Shown piece after piece: positions 14,551 through 21,734 of a stretch of DNA of 42,295 nucleotides (positions are counted from its first letter, which is position 1; each line of letters opens with the position of its first letter). The position numbers were made by a program, and so were the translations under genes. The notes under the pieces were generated by a model. That model had not been told where the DNA came from, did not search any database, and saw nothing but the letters and a program-made list of their open reading frames with translations. Source of the DNA: a virus; the IMG/VR virus record IMGVR_UViG_3300044713_000087, positions 1 to 42,295 of that record; one strand, given 5' to 3'.

Positions 14551-16226
14551 GCCGCTACCTCGGCGAGCTCGTGCAGCGGCTGCGCGACGCCGCCCTCGAT
14601 CCAATAGGACGCCCCGAGCTCGGCCGCCGCGAGATCGGGCACCTGTTCCTTGCGCGACAAGGTCATGCACACGAGGGCGGGCATGCTGGCCTCGACGAGC
14701 AGCGCAAAGAGCCCGCTGCGGGTCGGGCCGTCGAGCACGTCGGCCGCGTCGAGCACCACCATCGCCGAATGATCAAGGTCGGCCATTGCGACTTGCAGCA
14801 CCGCGCGCACCCGATATTGCTCGCTTGTCGAGCACAACCCGTAAGGGCGCCCGTCATAGGCCGCAGTCATGTCGAATGAGACGGTGACCGCGCGCCAGCC
14901 GGCGGCCTCGCTGTGAGCGGCGAGCGTGCGGTTGAACGCCTCGAGCACGTGCAGCAATTTGCGGGCGCGCAGCCCGTCGGGGGCGAGCAGGTCGAGCACC
15001 GCCTCGTTGGTTACGATCCGCTCGTGCAGGTCGTCGGCCTCGCGCTTCGCCCGAAAGCCGGCGAGCCGTTTCTCGGCGCGATCGAGGGCGGTTTTCGCCG
15101 TCGCGACGTCGGCGCCGGCGGCGACTGCCGGCGGCAGCGCTTTCAGATAGTTGGCGGCCTCGGCGGCGTTTTGCAGGGCGTGCCGGGCTGTCTCGACGGC
15201 GCGGTTCGCCTCGACCACCTCGCCGGTCAAGCGGCTGACCAGCCCGTCGGCCTCGGCGATTGCGTCGCGGCGCTTTTTGAGCTCGGTCGCGAGCGGCGCC
15301 GCCTCGGCCGCCTCGAGCCGGGTTTCGGCAAGGTTGACCCGGCGCAAGACGACAAACGCGCCGCAATGCGGGCACGCCATGCCGGGGTCGACGTTGCCCG
15401 GCGGCAACGCCGCCCGCGCGGCCTTGGCCTCGTCGAGCCGGCCGGCGACACCCTCGGCAAATTGCTCGGCGCCGCGCAGCAAATCCTTCGCCGGATCGAG
15501 TTTCGTGGCGCCGGCCGCCAGGCGGTCGCGTTCCGCGCTCGACACCGCGGCGGCGCCGATCGCCGTCTCGTGCTCGTGCTTGGCGCGCGCCAGGGCGGCG
15601 AGCAAATCGTTTTCGTTGGCGTCGTCGTCGTCAAGATCCGGGCGCCACGCCGCACCGATGCGTGAGCCGTAATCGCGCCCGGTCACCTGGCGCCAACGCG
15701 CTTTCAATTCGACGCCGCGGTCGCGCCGCACCTGGTGCGCGCCATCCCAACCCTTATCCTCGATGATCTGCCAAATCGCGGTGACCGCATCGGCGCCAAG
15801 CCCTATATCGGCCATCGCCGCCGCCAGGTCGGCGCGGTCGGGCGCGGCGTGCAAATAACTGCCGAAAATGCGCGCGCGATCCTTCGCCGGCAGCGCCACG
15901 ACGCTTTGCAGACCCGCCGCATAGACGCTTGCCGCCGGGGGCTCGCCATTGGCCCGCACCTGGCAACCGGGCCAGTCGATCCGCGCCGTTCCTGATTCGC
16001 CCTGTATCGCGATATAGCCGTGCTCGGCGCCGGTCTTGACCAATTGCGCCGCACCCGCCTTGGTAACGCCCGCAACCGGGGTGACGTCGCCGCACAGCAC
16101 CGCGCCGACGCCTTGGGCGAGCGACGATTTGCCCTGCGCGTTGCGCCCGGCGACAAGGGCGATCGGGGCGAGCTCGAGCGAGGCGCGCTCGCAGCCGCGA
16201 TAGTCTCGGGTTTCGATGCGGATCAT
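14547..16226 (-). CDS. SbcC/Rad50-like ATPase with a zinc-hook motif
   Basis: This 559-aa product has a Walker A motif at residues 27-35 ('GRNAQGKSS') and coiled-coil segments around a CxxC hook at 285-288 ('MACPHCGAF'). Near the end it has an ABC-type signature region ('CSTSEQYRVRAVLQVA') and Walker B-like 'MVVLDAADVLD'. The order and hook match a small SbcC/Rad50 protein that dimerises through zinc. In Walker B the usual catalytic Glu is Ala (LDAAD), so turnover may be slow or the protein may act as a clamp. No SbcD nuclease is encoded, though a PD-(D/E)XK exonuclease lies in the same operon. Likely role: DNA end handling with RecT. A RecF-like protein is the alternative. Confidence 0.8.
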   Translation of the reverse strand: MIRIETRDYRGCERASLELAPIALVAGRNAQGKSSLAQGVGAVLCGDVTPVAGVTKAGAAQLVKTGAEHGYIAIQGESGTARIDWPGCQVRANGEPPAASVYAAGLQSVVALPAKDRARIFGSYLHAAPDRADLAAAMADIGLGADAVTAIWQIIEDKGWDGAHQVRRDRGVELKARWRQVTGRDYGSRIGAAWRPDLDDDDANENDLLAALARAKHEHETAIGAAAVSSAERDRLAAGATKLDPAKDLLRGAEQFAEGVAGRLDEAKAARAALPPGNVDPGMACPHCGAFVVLRRVNLAETRLEAAEAAPLATELKKRRDAIAEADGLVSRLTGEVVEANRAVETARHALQNAAEAANYLKALPPAVAAGADVATAKTALDRAEKRLAGFRAKREADDLHERIVTNEAVLDLLAPDGLRARKLLHVLEAFNRTLAAHSEAAGWRAVTVSFDMTAAYDGRPYGLCSTSEQYRVRAVLQVAMADLDHSAMVVLDAADVLDGPTRSGLFALLVEASMPALVCMTLSRKEQVPDLAAAELGASYWIEGGVAQPLHELAEVAA

Positions 16227-16459
16227 TCGCGGAACCGCGGGTCAATGTTGACTTTGGTGTCGGGACCGATGCCGGCGCTAAACTTGCGCAACAATTCCTG
16301 ATCGGTGGCCTCGGCGCAGATCAGAATATCGTAGGAAAAACCGACGTCGCGGCCTTTGATCAAAATCGGCTCATCGGCGCGCAGCCGGTCGAGATTGCCG
16401 AATGACAGACCGATCATGAAGATTTCACGACCGTCAATTGTGCCTTTCCATTTGAGCAT
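16223..16459 (-). CDS. 78-aa phage protein, unknown function
   Basis: The ATG at 16459 is preceded by a GAGGG ribosome site and the stop overlaps the ATPase start (ATGA). The product starts MLKWKGTIDGREIFMIGLSF and continues 'LRADEPILIKGRDVGFSYDI'. It is a small, beta-rich soluble protein, probably one domain. It lies between recT and the SbcC-like gene in a coupled operon, so a part in DNA recombination is likely. No known family is recognised. Confidence 0.6.
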   Translation of the reverse strand: MLKWKGTIDGREIFMIGLSFGNLDRLRADEPILIKGRDVGFSYDILICAEATDQELLRKFSAGIGPDTKVNIDPRFRE

Positions 16460-16468
16460 AGGGGGCCC

Positions 16469-17428
16469 TCACATATCAAATTTGACCTGGCGGCGGCCCG
16501 CCGGTTTCGGCTGCTCATTCGATACTGTGGTTTGCTGCGCTGTGGTTTCCTGCGCGACAGCCTCGCCCGGCGGCGGCGGTTCCTCGCCCGCTGGCGGGCC
16601 CGCTGGGGCGGTGTTGCGCGGGCCAGGTGGTCGCCCGCGCCGCGGCCGCTCGCGAGGCTCGGCGAGCGGCCGCGGGGTGACGTCGACGAGGTTTTCCTCG
16701 AAAGTATCTTCCTCGTGGTCGAACGGCACGCCCATCAACAGCGATGGGGCAACGGTGCTCGCCAAGCGCCGCACACCGGCATACTGGATTTGAGTTTTAG
16801 GATCGGTCGCCCATAGGGTCGAATTGCGCGGCCAAGCTTGCACCAAATCGAAGTCTAGGCTGCGATCTTCGGTTTCGCCTTTGACGCGGCAACTGATGGT
16901 TACGCCGCAACCGATTTCATCTTCCGGTTTATAGGTCGGCACTGGATATTCAAAACCCTTGTCCGACCGCGCCATTCGGAATTTGCGCTGCACCTTGGTC
17001 CAGTCGCCAAAATGTTTGTATTTGACGCTGCCGGCGAGGCGCCCCGAGGCCTCGAGGATGGCTTGCACGAGCTTGCCTTCATAGCCGACCTTGCCGCCTG
17101 GTGTCTGATAGGTCGAGGCCGCGACCATGTAGGGGCTGAGATTCCAAGTCAGCGAAAGGTTAACGACCGCTAGACAGCTTTCGGTCTTGCCGAGCAGGTG
17201 CGGCGGCGCGAACCCGACGGCTTTGGCGAGACTTTGCGCCGCGGCCTGGCAGGCTTCACGCCATAGCGGATCGAAAAAAATCCGCAGGCCGATCGGCATT
17301 GTCGCCGAACCCGGCAATGCCGCCAAGGCGCCCTCGGCGGGTGCGATCTCTGCGGGCAACGCCGGCGCGGGATCGGCGGCGCCGTCCGGGCGCGGGTCGA
17401 CAAGCTGCGGGCGCGCTGTTTCAGCCAT
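16469..17428 (-). CDS. recT: RecT-family single-strand annealing protein
   Basis: This 319-aa product has an Ala/Pro-rich N-terminal tail, then the RecT core from residue about 55: 'GFAPPHLLGKTESCLAVVNL' followed by 'WNLSPYMVAASTYQTPGGKV', 'GYEGKLVQAILEASGRL', 'AWPRNSTLWATDPKTQIQYA' and 'GVRRLASTVAPSLLMGV'. The last 75 residues are a Pro/Arg/Gln-rich tail. RecT proteins anneal complementary single strands made by a partner exonuclease, here probably the Fe-S nuclease at 19402. The start is preceded by a GGAGA site. The gene follows directly on the 0.6-kb pentamer array, which lies in its 5' leader. Confidence 0.9.
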   Translation of the reverse strand: MAETARPQLVDPRPDGAADPAPALPAEIAPAEGALAALPGSATMPIGLRIFFDPLWREACQAAAQSLAKAVGFAPPHLLGKTESCLAVVNLSLTWNLSPYMVAASTYQTPGGKVGYEGKLVQAILEASGRLAGSVKYKHFGDWTKVQRKFRMARSDKGFEYPVPTYKPEDEIGCGVTISCRVKGETEDRSLDFDLVQAWPRNSTLWATDPKTQIQYAGVRRLASTVAPSLLMGVPFDHEEDTFEENLVDVTPRPLAEPRERPRRGRPPGPRNTAPAGPPAGEEPPPPGEAVAQETTAQQTTVSNEQPKPAGRRQVKFDM

Positions 17429-17461
17429 TGGTCAATCTCCCTCTCCCTCTATCCGGGAGGC

Positions 17462-18082
17462 GACGGCAGGACTGGACAACGCCAGCCCTGCCTTGCCCCG
17501 CCCGCGCCCGGCCAGACCGGGCTGGGCCGCGCCTGGCCCGCCACGCCGAGCCGGCCTTGCCACGCCATGCCGCGCACAGCTTCATCAAGCCGCACCTAAC
17601 ACGGCTAAAACCGCGCCGTGCCCTGCCGGCCTTGCCGTGCCCAGCCGCACCGCACCTAGCCGAGCCGCACCCAGCCGCGCCGAACCGCGCCGGCCTTGCC
17701 ATGCAGTGCGATGCCTCGCCCCGTATTGTTCCGCCACGCCGGGCCAAGCCCAAGCCTGCCTTGCCCCGCCGCGCCGAGCCCTGCCAGGCAATGCCCCGGC
17801 AAGCCCTGCCGTACCGCGCCGGCCTTGCCAAACGCGGCATAGCCGCGCCGAGCCTTCGCCGCGCCAGGCTGCGCATTGCCGGGCAAAGCGATGCCTCGCC
17901 GGCCTTGCCAAACGCGGCCGAGCCGGGCCATGCCATGCCACGCCAGGCATAGCCCTGCCTGGCCGAGCAAAGATTGGCCGCGCCGGCCTTGCGTTGCCAC
18001 GCAATGCCTCACCAGACCGTGCAATGCTGCGCTGCACCCGGCTATGCCAAGCCACGCTTTACCCCGCCTTGCCAATTGCCAG
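17462..18082. repeat. Degenerate 5-bp tandem array (NNGCC on the plus strand)
   Basis: This 620-base stretch has no convincing gene. It consists largely of pentamers of the form NNGCC (GGCNN on the minus, transcribed strand), for example GTGCC, CAGCC, GAGCC and ATGCC in series. A longer unit, CCGGCCTTGCC, recurs at 17551, 17626, 17690, 17819 and 17899, with a sixth copy ending in G at 17983; copies 4 and 5 share the extension AAACGCGG. Register slips occur between blocks. Long open frames here exist on both strands because the pentamers seldom form stop codons, and their translations are repetitive. It lies between the 18083 gene and recT in the early-left operon. Confidence 0.85.
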
Positions 18083-18622
18083 TCAAGCGCCGGCCGCGGC
18101 TGCCGGGCTGTCGCCCTGTCGCTGCCGTGCCCGCCGCTCGCTTATTCGTTGTCGTGCTTCCTGGACAAGCGAACAAATGTCGGTAAGTTCCTTGTACCGC
18201 CGTTCAAACGCCGCGAGCTCGCGGTCGGCTTGCCGCAATAGAAGGTCTTGCAGCGTTGCATTGTTCACGACGTCGCTGACGCGATGATAGGCGGTAACAC
18301 CGTCGGCTGTGATCGAGACATAAGCCCGAGTCAAAGCCGACCGATCCTGCGCCTTATCGTCGATAATCCTGATCGAGCTCACCAAATGCCGCGCCTGGCC
18401 CAAACGCCAATACTGCGCGGCCTCGGCATCGTCCCAATCAAAATGACGGTGCAGCACCGATTTTTCGGCACGCGCTACCTCGATAATCTTGATTGGCACG
18501 AGCAGACCGTCATGCGCCGCAGTGATCCGCGCCAGTTCTTCACCGACCGCTTGCGGATTGGCCTCGATCATGTTCTTGACAAAGAAGCCGGCATCGGCCT
18601 TGAAAGCATATTGCAATGCCAT
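18083..18622 (-). CDS. Conserved phage protein, unknown function
   Basis: This 179-aa product has GGAG nine bases before its ATG. 'FVKNMIEANPQAVGEELARI' starts a helical domain. 'KSVLHRHFDWDDAEAAQYWR' and 'LGQARHLVSSIRII' form the motif I associate with a family found in many phage early regions, where it is never functionally assigned. The C-terminal 60 residues are a charged coiled coil ending in an Arg/Gln/Ala-rich tail. It is between the recombination genes, so a nucleoprotein role is possible. The pentamer array begins right after its stop codon. Confidence 0.7.
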   Translation of the reverse strand: MALQYAFKADAGFFVKNMIEANPQAVGEELARITAAHDGLLVPIKIIEVARAEKSVLHRHFDWDDAEAAQYWRLGQARHLVSSIRIIDDKAQDRSALTRAYVSITADGVTAYHRVSDVVNNATLQDLLLRQADRELAAFERRYKELTDICSLVQEARQRISERRARQRQGDSPAAAAGA

Positions 18623-18628
18623 CGGGGA

Positions 18629-19372
18629 TTACTCCGCCGCCATCGCCATTTCAAAAGCGGGCTGCGGCAATGGGCCAGTGCCATTAGCAAAGGCATCCCA
18701 CTCGCGCGCCTCGTCGTCGCTGGCGAGATGAAACGCGCCGAAATAGCCGCTTTTTTCATTGCGCCAGTCGCCTATGCCGATCGCGAGCCCGGCTTCCTCG
18801 ATCAGATAGCCGAGCGACTCTTTGGTCAGAACGTCGACATTGAGACTGCCGGTGATTCGAAACGCCCAAATCGTAAACTGCGCGCGATAGGCAAAATCCG
18901 CGGTCTTGCGAACGCCGGCGCCGACCCGCACCATATCCTCGCGCATTTCCGGGTCTGACCCGTAAATCCGCAACAAGGGCATGTCGCAGATCGCACCGGC
19001 GAGCGCTGGCCGCGTGCGCACGATTACCGGGTCAATCCACAGTGCCGCGGCGGCGCCCAATGCGCCGCTGCGCGCAATGCCCTTGTCTTTGTGAGTAACC
19101 CCGAGGATCGCTTTTTTTAGCGCTGTCGCGGGGAACCCGTAGACTCCAGGCTGGCCCATTTCATAAAGAGAACTGAGAAAATCCGCCTCGGGGTCGCGCA
19201 CCTCTCGGCCGGCGCTGACCGATTTCACCTGTTTGGCGAGCATTTCGCGCTTGGCTTTTTCCGACCAAGCATGAGTAATCAACGGCGTGTTACCGATTAC
19301 CCAAAGTTGGAACCGTTCCTTTGTAGCGCGACGAATCATCGTCGCCGATAGTGTCGCGGTCGTCTTTGCCAT
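18629..19372 (-). CDS. Conserved phage recombination-region protein, unknown function
   Basis: This 247-aa product starts at MAKTTATLS because AAAGGAG lies eight bases before that ATG; a start at 19405, overlapping the previous stop (ATGA), would add 11 residues. Features are 'LWVIGNTPLITHAWSEKAKR', 'GVYGFPATALKKAILGVTHK' and 'YGSDPEMREDMVRVGAGVRK'. The combination 'TPLI.H...KAK..' with 'FPA.ALK.AI' is familiar from phage early proteins near exonucleases. The fold might be a ferredoxin-like single-strand binder; this is a guess. It is co-transcribed with the exonuclease and recT. Confidence 0.65.
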   Translation of the reverse strand: MAKTTATLSATMIRRATKERFQLWVIGNTPLITHAWSEKAKREMLAKQVKSVSAGREVRDPEADFLSSLYEMGQPGVYGFPATALKKAILGVTHKDKGIARSGALGAAAALWIDPVIVRTRPALAGAICDMPLLRIYGSDPEMREDMVRVGAGVRKTADFAYRAQFTIWAFRITGSLNVDVLTKESLGYLIEEAGLAIGIGDWRNEKSGYFGAFHLASDDEAREWDAFANGTGPLPQPAFEMAMAAE

Positions 19373-19401
19373 TTCCCTGACTCCTTTGCCTCGCGATGCC
19401 A

Positions 19402-20253
19402 TCATTTCTCTTGCCATTCGTGACAGAAGTCAGTCGAATGGGCCGGGCAATACTTTGCCGAGCATAAAATGCTATTGGGATTGGCCTGAAACGCCCAAGG
19501 ATCGCCGGGCAAGATTCGCCGCACCGCATCGCCGTTGCGGAACGTGTCAAGGTCGGCCGCGATATGCCGCAAAATGTTGCTCGCCGCGGTTTCGGCCTGG
19601 CCGACCGCCACCGGCTTTGATTCCGGGTCGAGCTGCGCCTTGCCGATCGCGACGCGCCGGATGCTGTCGACCGCCGCCTCGGCGATATCAAACCCGTTGG
19701 AACGCGCGAGCAGGCTATAACCGCCGATCTGCGGCGCGTGCGTGGCGCCCGTGCGGGTCGAGGTTTTGAGATCGCGCACCCGGTGCGGTTCGCGGGCGAC
19801 GACGTCGGGTTGACCCGACAGGATCACGCCCGGCAGCACCTCGGCCTCGAGGCGTTCCTCGACGATGATCGGCTCGACCGCCGGGGCAATGTGCCGATGA
19901 TAGGCGCGGGTCATGGCGACCGTCTGTACCTCGGCCTCGACCCGGTTCGCGGTCGTGCGGTCGAAGTCGACTCCCTGGCGCACACCCTCGGCCAATGTCT
20001 CGACGGCGCAGTCGGCGGCGACCGTCGACGGCGGCAGACTGCCGCTTTCGGCTTTTTCCTTAAGGATCACCTCGGCCGCACGGTGCACCGCCGAGCCGAT
20101 CGCGGCGCCGATGCCGCGCGGTGTCGAGCGCAACCGAAACCCGGCGGCGCTGATCTCGCGCCAGAACAGCCGCGCGGCACCGCGACGCGGGCAGTCGGGC
20201 CACCAGGTCAATGCCGAGCACCGGATGATTGTCGGAAGTGCGGTCTCGGTCAT
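19402..20253 (-). CDS. PD-(D/E)XK exonuclease with probable Fe-S cluster (Cas4/AddB-like)
   Basis: This 283-aa product starts in an ATGA overlap. The N-terminus has 'SALTWWPDCPRRGAARLF', the RecB-family entry motif with Cys21. Then come 'AAIGSAVHRAAEVILKE' (His57), Asp150 in 'LSGQPDVV', the catalytic pair in 'RVRDLKTSTRTGATHAPQIG' (Asp161, Lys163) and Tyr179. The C-terminus carries three cysteines ('ILCSAKYCPAHSTDFCHEW'), which with Cys21 form the usual four ligands of an iron-sulfur nuclease. It would chew double-strand ends and feed strands to RecT, replacing lambda Exo or RecE. Confidence 0.82.
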   Translation of the reverse strand: MTETALPTIIRCSALTWWPDCPRRGAARLFWREISAAGFRLRSTPRGIGAAIGSAVHRAAEVILKEKAESGSLPPSTVAADCAVETLAEGVRQGVDFDRTTANRVEAEVQTVAMTRAYHRHIAPAVEPIIVEERLEAEVLPGVILSGQPDVVAREPHRVRDLKTSTRTGATHAPQIGGYSLLARSNGFDIAEAAVDSIRRVAIGKAQLDPESKPVAVGQAETAASNILRHIAADLDTFRNGDAVRRILPGDPWAFQANPNSILCSAKYCPAHSTDFCHEWQEK

Positions 20254-20531
20254 CGCCGCCGTCGTCCGGGTTGCTGCGACGCCGGCAAAAATTCGACCGC
20301 TTGCGGCGGGTCGGGCGCGCCGAGAGGGTGCCCTGCGGTCACCCGTGAGAGCGCGCTTTCAAGAATCGCGCGCACCATCCGCAGCCAAGCGATATGAGAG
20401 AAGTGTTTAATCGGGAAGGTAAATTCGACGCGAACGCCGTCAACCTCAACCGCAGTTAATCCGTCGGCGAAGAGTTCACGAATTTGCGGGTCATCGAGGA
20501 CGATGCGAACGCGACGGGAGGAATCGGACAA
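20250..20531 (-). CDS. First gene of the early-left operon, 93 aa, unknown function
   Basis: The start chosen is TTG at 20531, because GGAGG (20542-20538) precedes it by six bases. No ATG is available in a sensible position. The product reads 'SDSSRRVRIVLDDPQIRELF', then 'LTAVEVDGVRVEFTFPIKHF' and a basic helical end. It resembles small phage proteins that precede exonuclease genes, with no known activity. Rare TTG use with a strong ribosome site suggests tuned expression. It lies just downstream of the operator-bearing promoter. Confidence 0.6.
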   Translation of the reverse strand: MSDSSRRVRIVLDDPQIRELFADGLTAVEVDGVRVEFTFPIKHFSHIAWLRMVRAILESALSRVTAGHPLGAPDPPQAVEFLPASQQPGRRRR

Positions 20532-20565
20532 CGTTGACCTCCGTTTCCCGCATTGGGAAGGAGGC

Positions 20566-20594
20566 AACCTAGCGTACGATTTTTACGAGGACAA
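20566..20594 (-). promoter_or_regulatory. Candidate early-left promoter (PL-like)
   Basis: On the minus strand, TTGTCC (20594-20589) and TAGGTT (20571-20566) are separated by exactly 17 bases, facing the early-left operon. The spacer is filled by the operator-like sequence TCGTAAAAATCGTACG. Transcription would start about 20559, 28 bases before the TTG start codon. Confidence 0.5.
20573..20588. promoter_or_regulatory. Operator-like site OL
   Basis: The minus strand reads TCGTAAAAATCGTACG. It is identical at 14 of 16 bases to the site at 20979-20994 (TCGTAAGACTCGTACG). Both contain two TCGTA half-sites nine bases apart. The position inside a promoter spacer on the side of the switch facing the early-left genes fits a repressor site. 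Confidence 0.5.
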
Positions 20595-20602
20595 TACCCT
20601 TT

Positions 20603-20619
20603 CCGTAAAATTATTACGG
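20603..20619. promoter_or_regulatory. Palindrome upstream of the early-left promoter
   Basis: CCGTAA (20603-20608) and TTACGG (20614-20619) are perfect inverted arms around AATTA. The TTACG core is shared with the two operator-like sites. It lies immediately upstream of the -35 of the early-left promoter and just behind the end of the repressor gene. It could be an additional repressor or activator site. Confidence 0.4.
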
Positions 20620-20630
20620 CTCGCCGCGTA

Positions 20631-20915
20631 TCACCGATCGATTGGATCAATCGCTCCGGGTTTTATCTCTTCTGCGGTGCCACGACGGGATTGACGTCCG
20701 TTGAACAGATATTCGATTTCCACACCGGTAATTCGGGCAAAACGTTCGACCAGGAAATGCGGCAAAGGAGTGCGTTTTTCGTAGGCCCGATAAGCCTCGT
20801 GGCCGATTCCGAGAGCGGCAGCCATTTCCATCTGGGTTAGGCCACGCGCTTTGCGGGCAGCGCGCACACGTTCGCAAAACCCTTTGAGAAAATCGCCCGC
20901 CGTTTGGACTCGCAT
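20631..20915 (-). CDS. XRE-family repressor, cI-like
   Basis: This 94-aa product starts at MRVQTAGDFLKGFCERVR. The HTH is 'ARGLTQMEMAAALGIGHEAY', followed by 'RAYEKRTPLPHFLVERFARI' and 'TGVEIEYLF'. It has no C-terminal LexA-like peptidase domain, so it would be inactivated by something other than RecA-driven cleavage. It is transcribed away from a closely related gene at 21034. No ribosome site precedes the ATG, so it may be translated from a leaderless transcript as with lambda cI; an upstream in-frame start would extend it into the operator and is unlikely. Confidence 0.75.
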   Translation of the reverse strand: MRVQTAGDFLKGFCERVRAARKARGLTQMEMAAALGIGHEAYRAYEKRTPLPHFLVERFARITGVEIEYLFNGRQSRRGTAEEIKPGAIDPIDR

Positions 20916-20969
20916 CCAACGGATTGTCGATAGCTCGCGGGGCTTTGCATGGTGCGAGTTTCGCGGCGC

Positions 20970-20998
20970 TTGACTCACCGTACGAGTCTTACGATTTT
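20970..20998 (+). promoter_or_regulatory. Candidate early-right promoter (PR-like)
   Basis: TTGACT (20970-20975) is followed after 17 bases by a weak -10, GATTTT (20993-20998). The spacer and edge of the -10 contain the operator-like site 20979-20994. It points at the Cro-like gene (GTG at 21034), whose GAGGAG ribosome site is at 21020-21025. Confidence 0.45.
20979..20994. promoter_or_regulatory. Operator-like site OR
   Basis: The plus strand reads CGTACGAGTCTTACGA and differs from the 20573-20588 site at two central bases. It lies between the two divergent repressor genes and overlaps the candidate early-right promoter, where both repressors could bind. Confidence 0.5.
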
Positions 20999-21033
20999 GT
21001 GAGCCGACCGCGTCCACCTGAGGAGCCCTCAGA

Positions 21034-21270
21034 GTGTCCGAATTTCGTGCCGTCTTTTGTGCTCGCATTAAGGCGTTACGCCTTTCTCAATCAATGAGCC
21101 AAGTCGAAATGGCGGCGGCGCTGGGGATCGGTGCCGAAGCATACCGCGCCTATGAGTCTCGTTCGCTCTTGCCGCATCATTTGGTTGAACGGTTCGCGAT
21201 ACTCACCGGCGTTGAAATCCAAGACCTATTCACGTCTTCCAAATTATCGGAAACAGCCGCGCATGTATAG
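21034..21270 (+). CDS. XRE-family repressor, Cro-like, paralogue of the cI-like protein
   Basis: This 78-aa product starts at GTG 21034, eight bases after GAGGAG. The HTH region 'MSQVEMAAALGIGAEAYRAY' is followed by 'ESRSLLPHHLVERFAILTGV' and 'EIQDLF'. It aligns without gaps to the cI-like protein through about 45 residues, with roughly two thirds identical by eye. The pair must come from a duplication, with divergent orientation. As first gene of the early-right transcript it has the position of cro. Which of the two maintains lysogeny is assigned only by position. Confidence 0.75.
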   Translation: MSEFRAVFCARIKALRLSQSMSQVEMAAALGIGAEAYRAYESRSLLPHHLVERFAILTGVEIQDLFTSSKLSETAAHV

Positions 21271-21301
21271 CCGAGCCGGCGGGCAAGATGTCATTCTAAC
21301 A

Positions 21302-21327
21302 GTGCAATGTAGGTGCATGAAAGTGCA
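21302..21327. promoter_or_regulatory. Three helically phased GTGCA repeats
   Basis: GTGCA occurs at 21302-21306, 21313-21317 and 21323-21327, at intervals of 11 and 10 bases, so all copies face the same side of the helix. They sit directly upstream of the gene starting at 21333. They could bind an early activator or repressor. Confidence 0.4.
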
Positions 21328-21332
21328 GGATC

Positions 21333-21734
21333 ATGGTTGCAGCTGAGGGCATTAATTATGCTCAACGTGCAGCGCGTGCGCTTGATGCGCTCATCCCACC
21401 GCGCGATCGCGACAAGGCAGTGGCGCGATTGTTTAATTGTTCAGTGCGTACGGCAAAATATCTGCGCGTTGGCAAAGCTTGGACGCTCGACCGGCTCAAC
21501 CAAGCGTCCACATCATTTGGCGGCGCGTTTGACCGCCTGTTGTTCGGCGGGCCGCTCGATGACGAGCGAATGCGGCAGGAAATCGTCGGACTACTCAAAA
21601 AAGTCGAAGAACAAGACGCCCGCATTCGCCAGCTTGAGGAGGATCTTAGCTACTCGCGAGAAATGATCCGCCTGGCTGCGGCAATGCTGAAGCGGGCCGA
21701 ACGCGAATGGACTGAAGAGGAGCCGACAACATGA
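21333..21734 (+). CDS. 133-aa early protein with C-terminal coiled coil
   Basis: The N-terminal half 'INYAQRAARALDALIPPRDR' and 'KAVARLFNCSVRTAKYLRVG' suggests a helix-turn-helix, the second string reading like a recognition helix. The middle 'LNQASTSFGGAFDRLLFG' is typical of small phage regulators that act on the host genome or RNA polymerase. Residues about 85-125 ('LLKKVEEQDARIRQLEEDLS') form a coiled coil for oligomerisation. Located third in the early-right region, it could be a CII-like or replication-control protein. An AGGA is only two bases from the ATG, so the start is uncertain. Confidence 0.6.
   Translation: MVAAEGINYAQRAARALDALIPPRDRDKAVARLFNCSVRTAKYLRVGKAWTLDRLNQASTSFGGAFDRLLFGGPLDDERMRQEIVGLLKKVEEQDARIRQLEEDLSYSREMIRLAAAMLKRAEREWTEEEPTT

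Noticed and set aside
14913-15665. A 250-codon plus-strand open frame
   Set aside because: It is antisense to the SbcC-like ATPase gene, which has intact motifs.
17462-18082. CRISPR array
   Set aside because: Repeats are 5 bp and degenerate with no constant direct repeat or unique spacers, and no cas genes are present. The Cas4-like nuclease belongs to the recombination operon.
17187-18287. A plus-strand open frame of 366 codons across the pentamer array, and several minus-strand frames there
   Set aside because: Translation is low-complexity and repetitive in all frames. The frames stay open because NNGCC rarely makes stop codons, and part of the plus frame runs antisense through recT and the 18083 gene.
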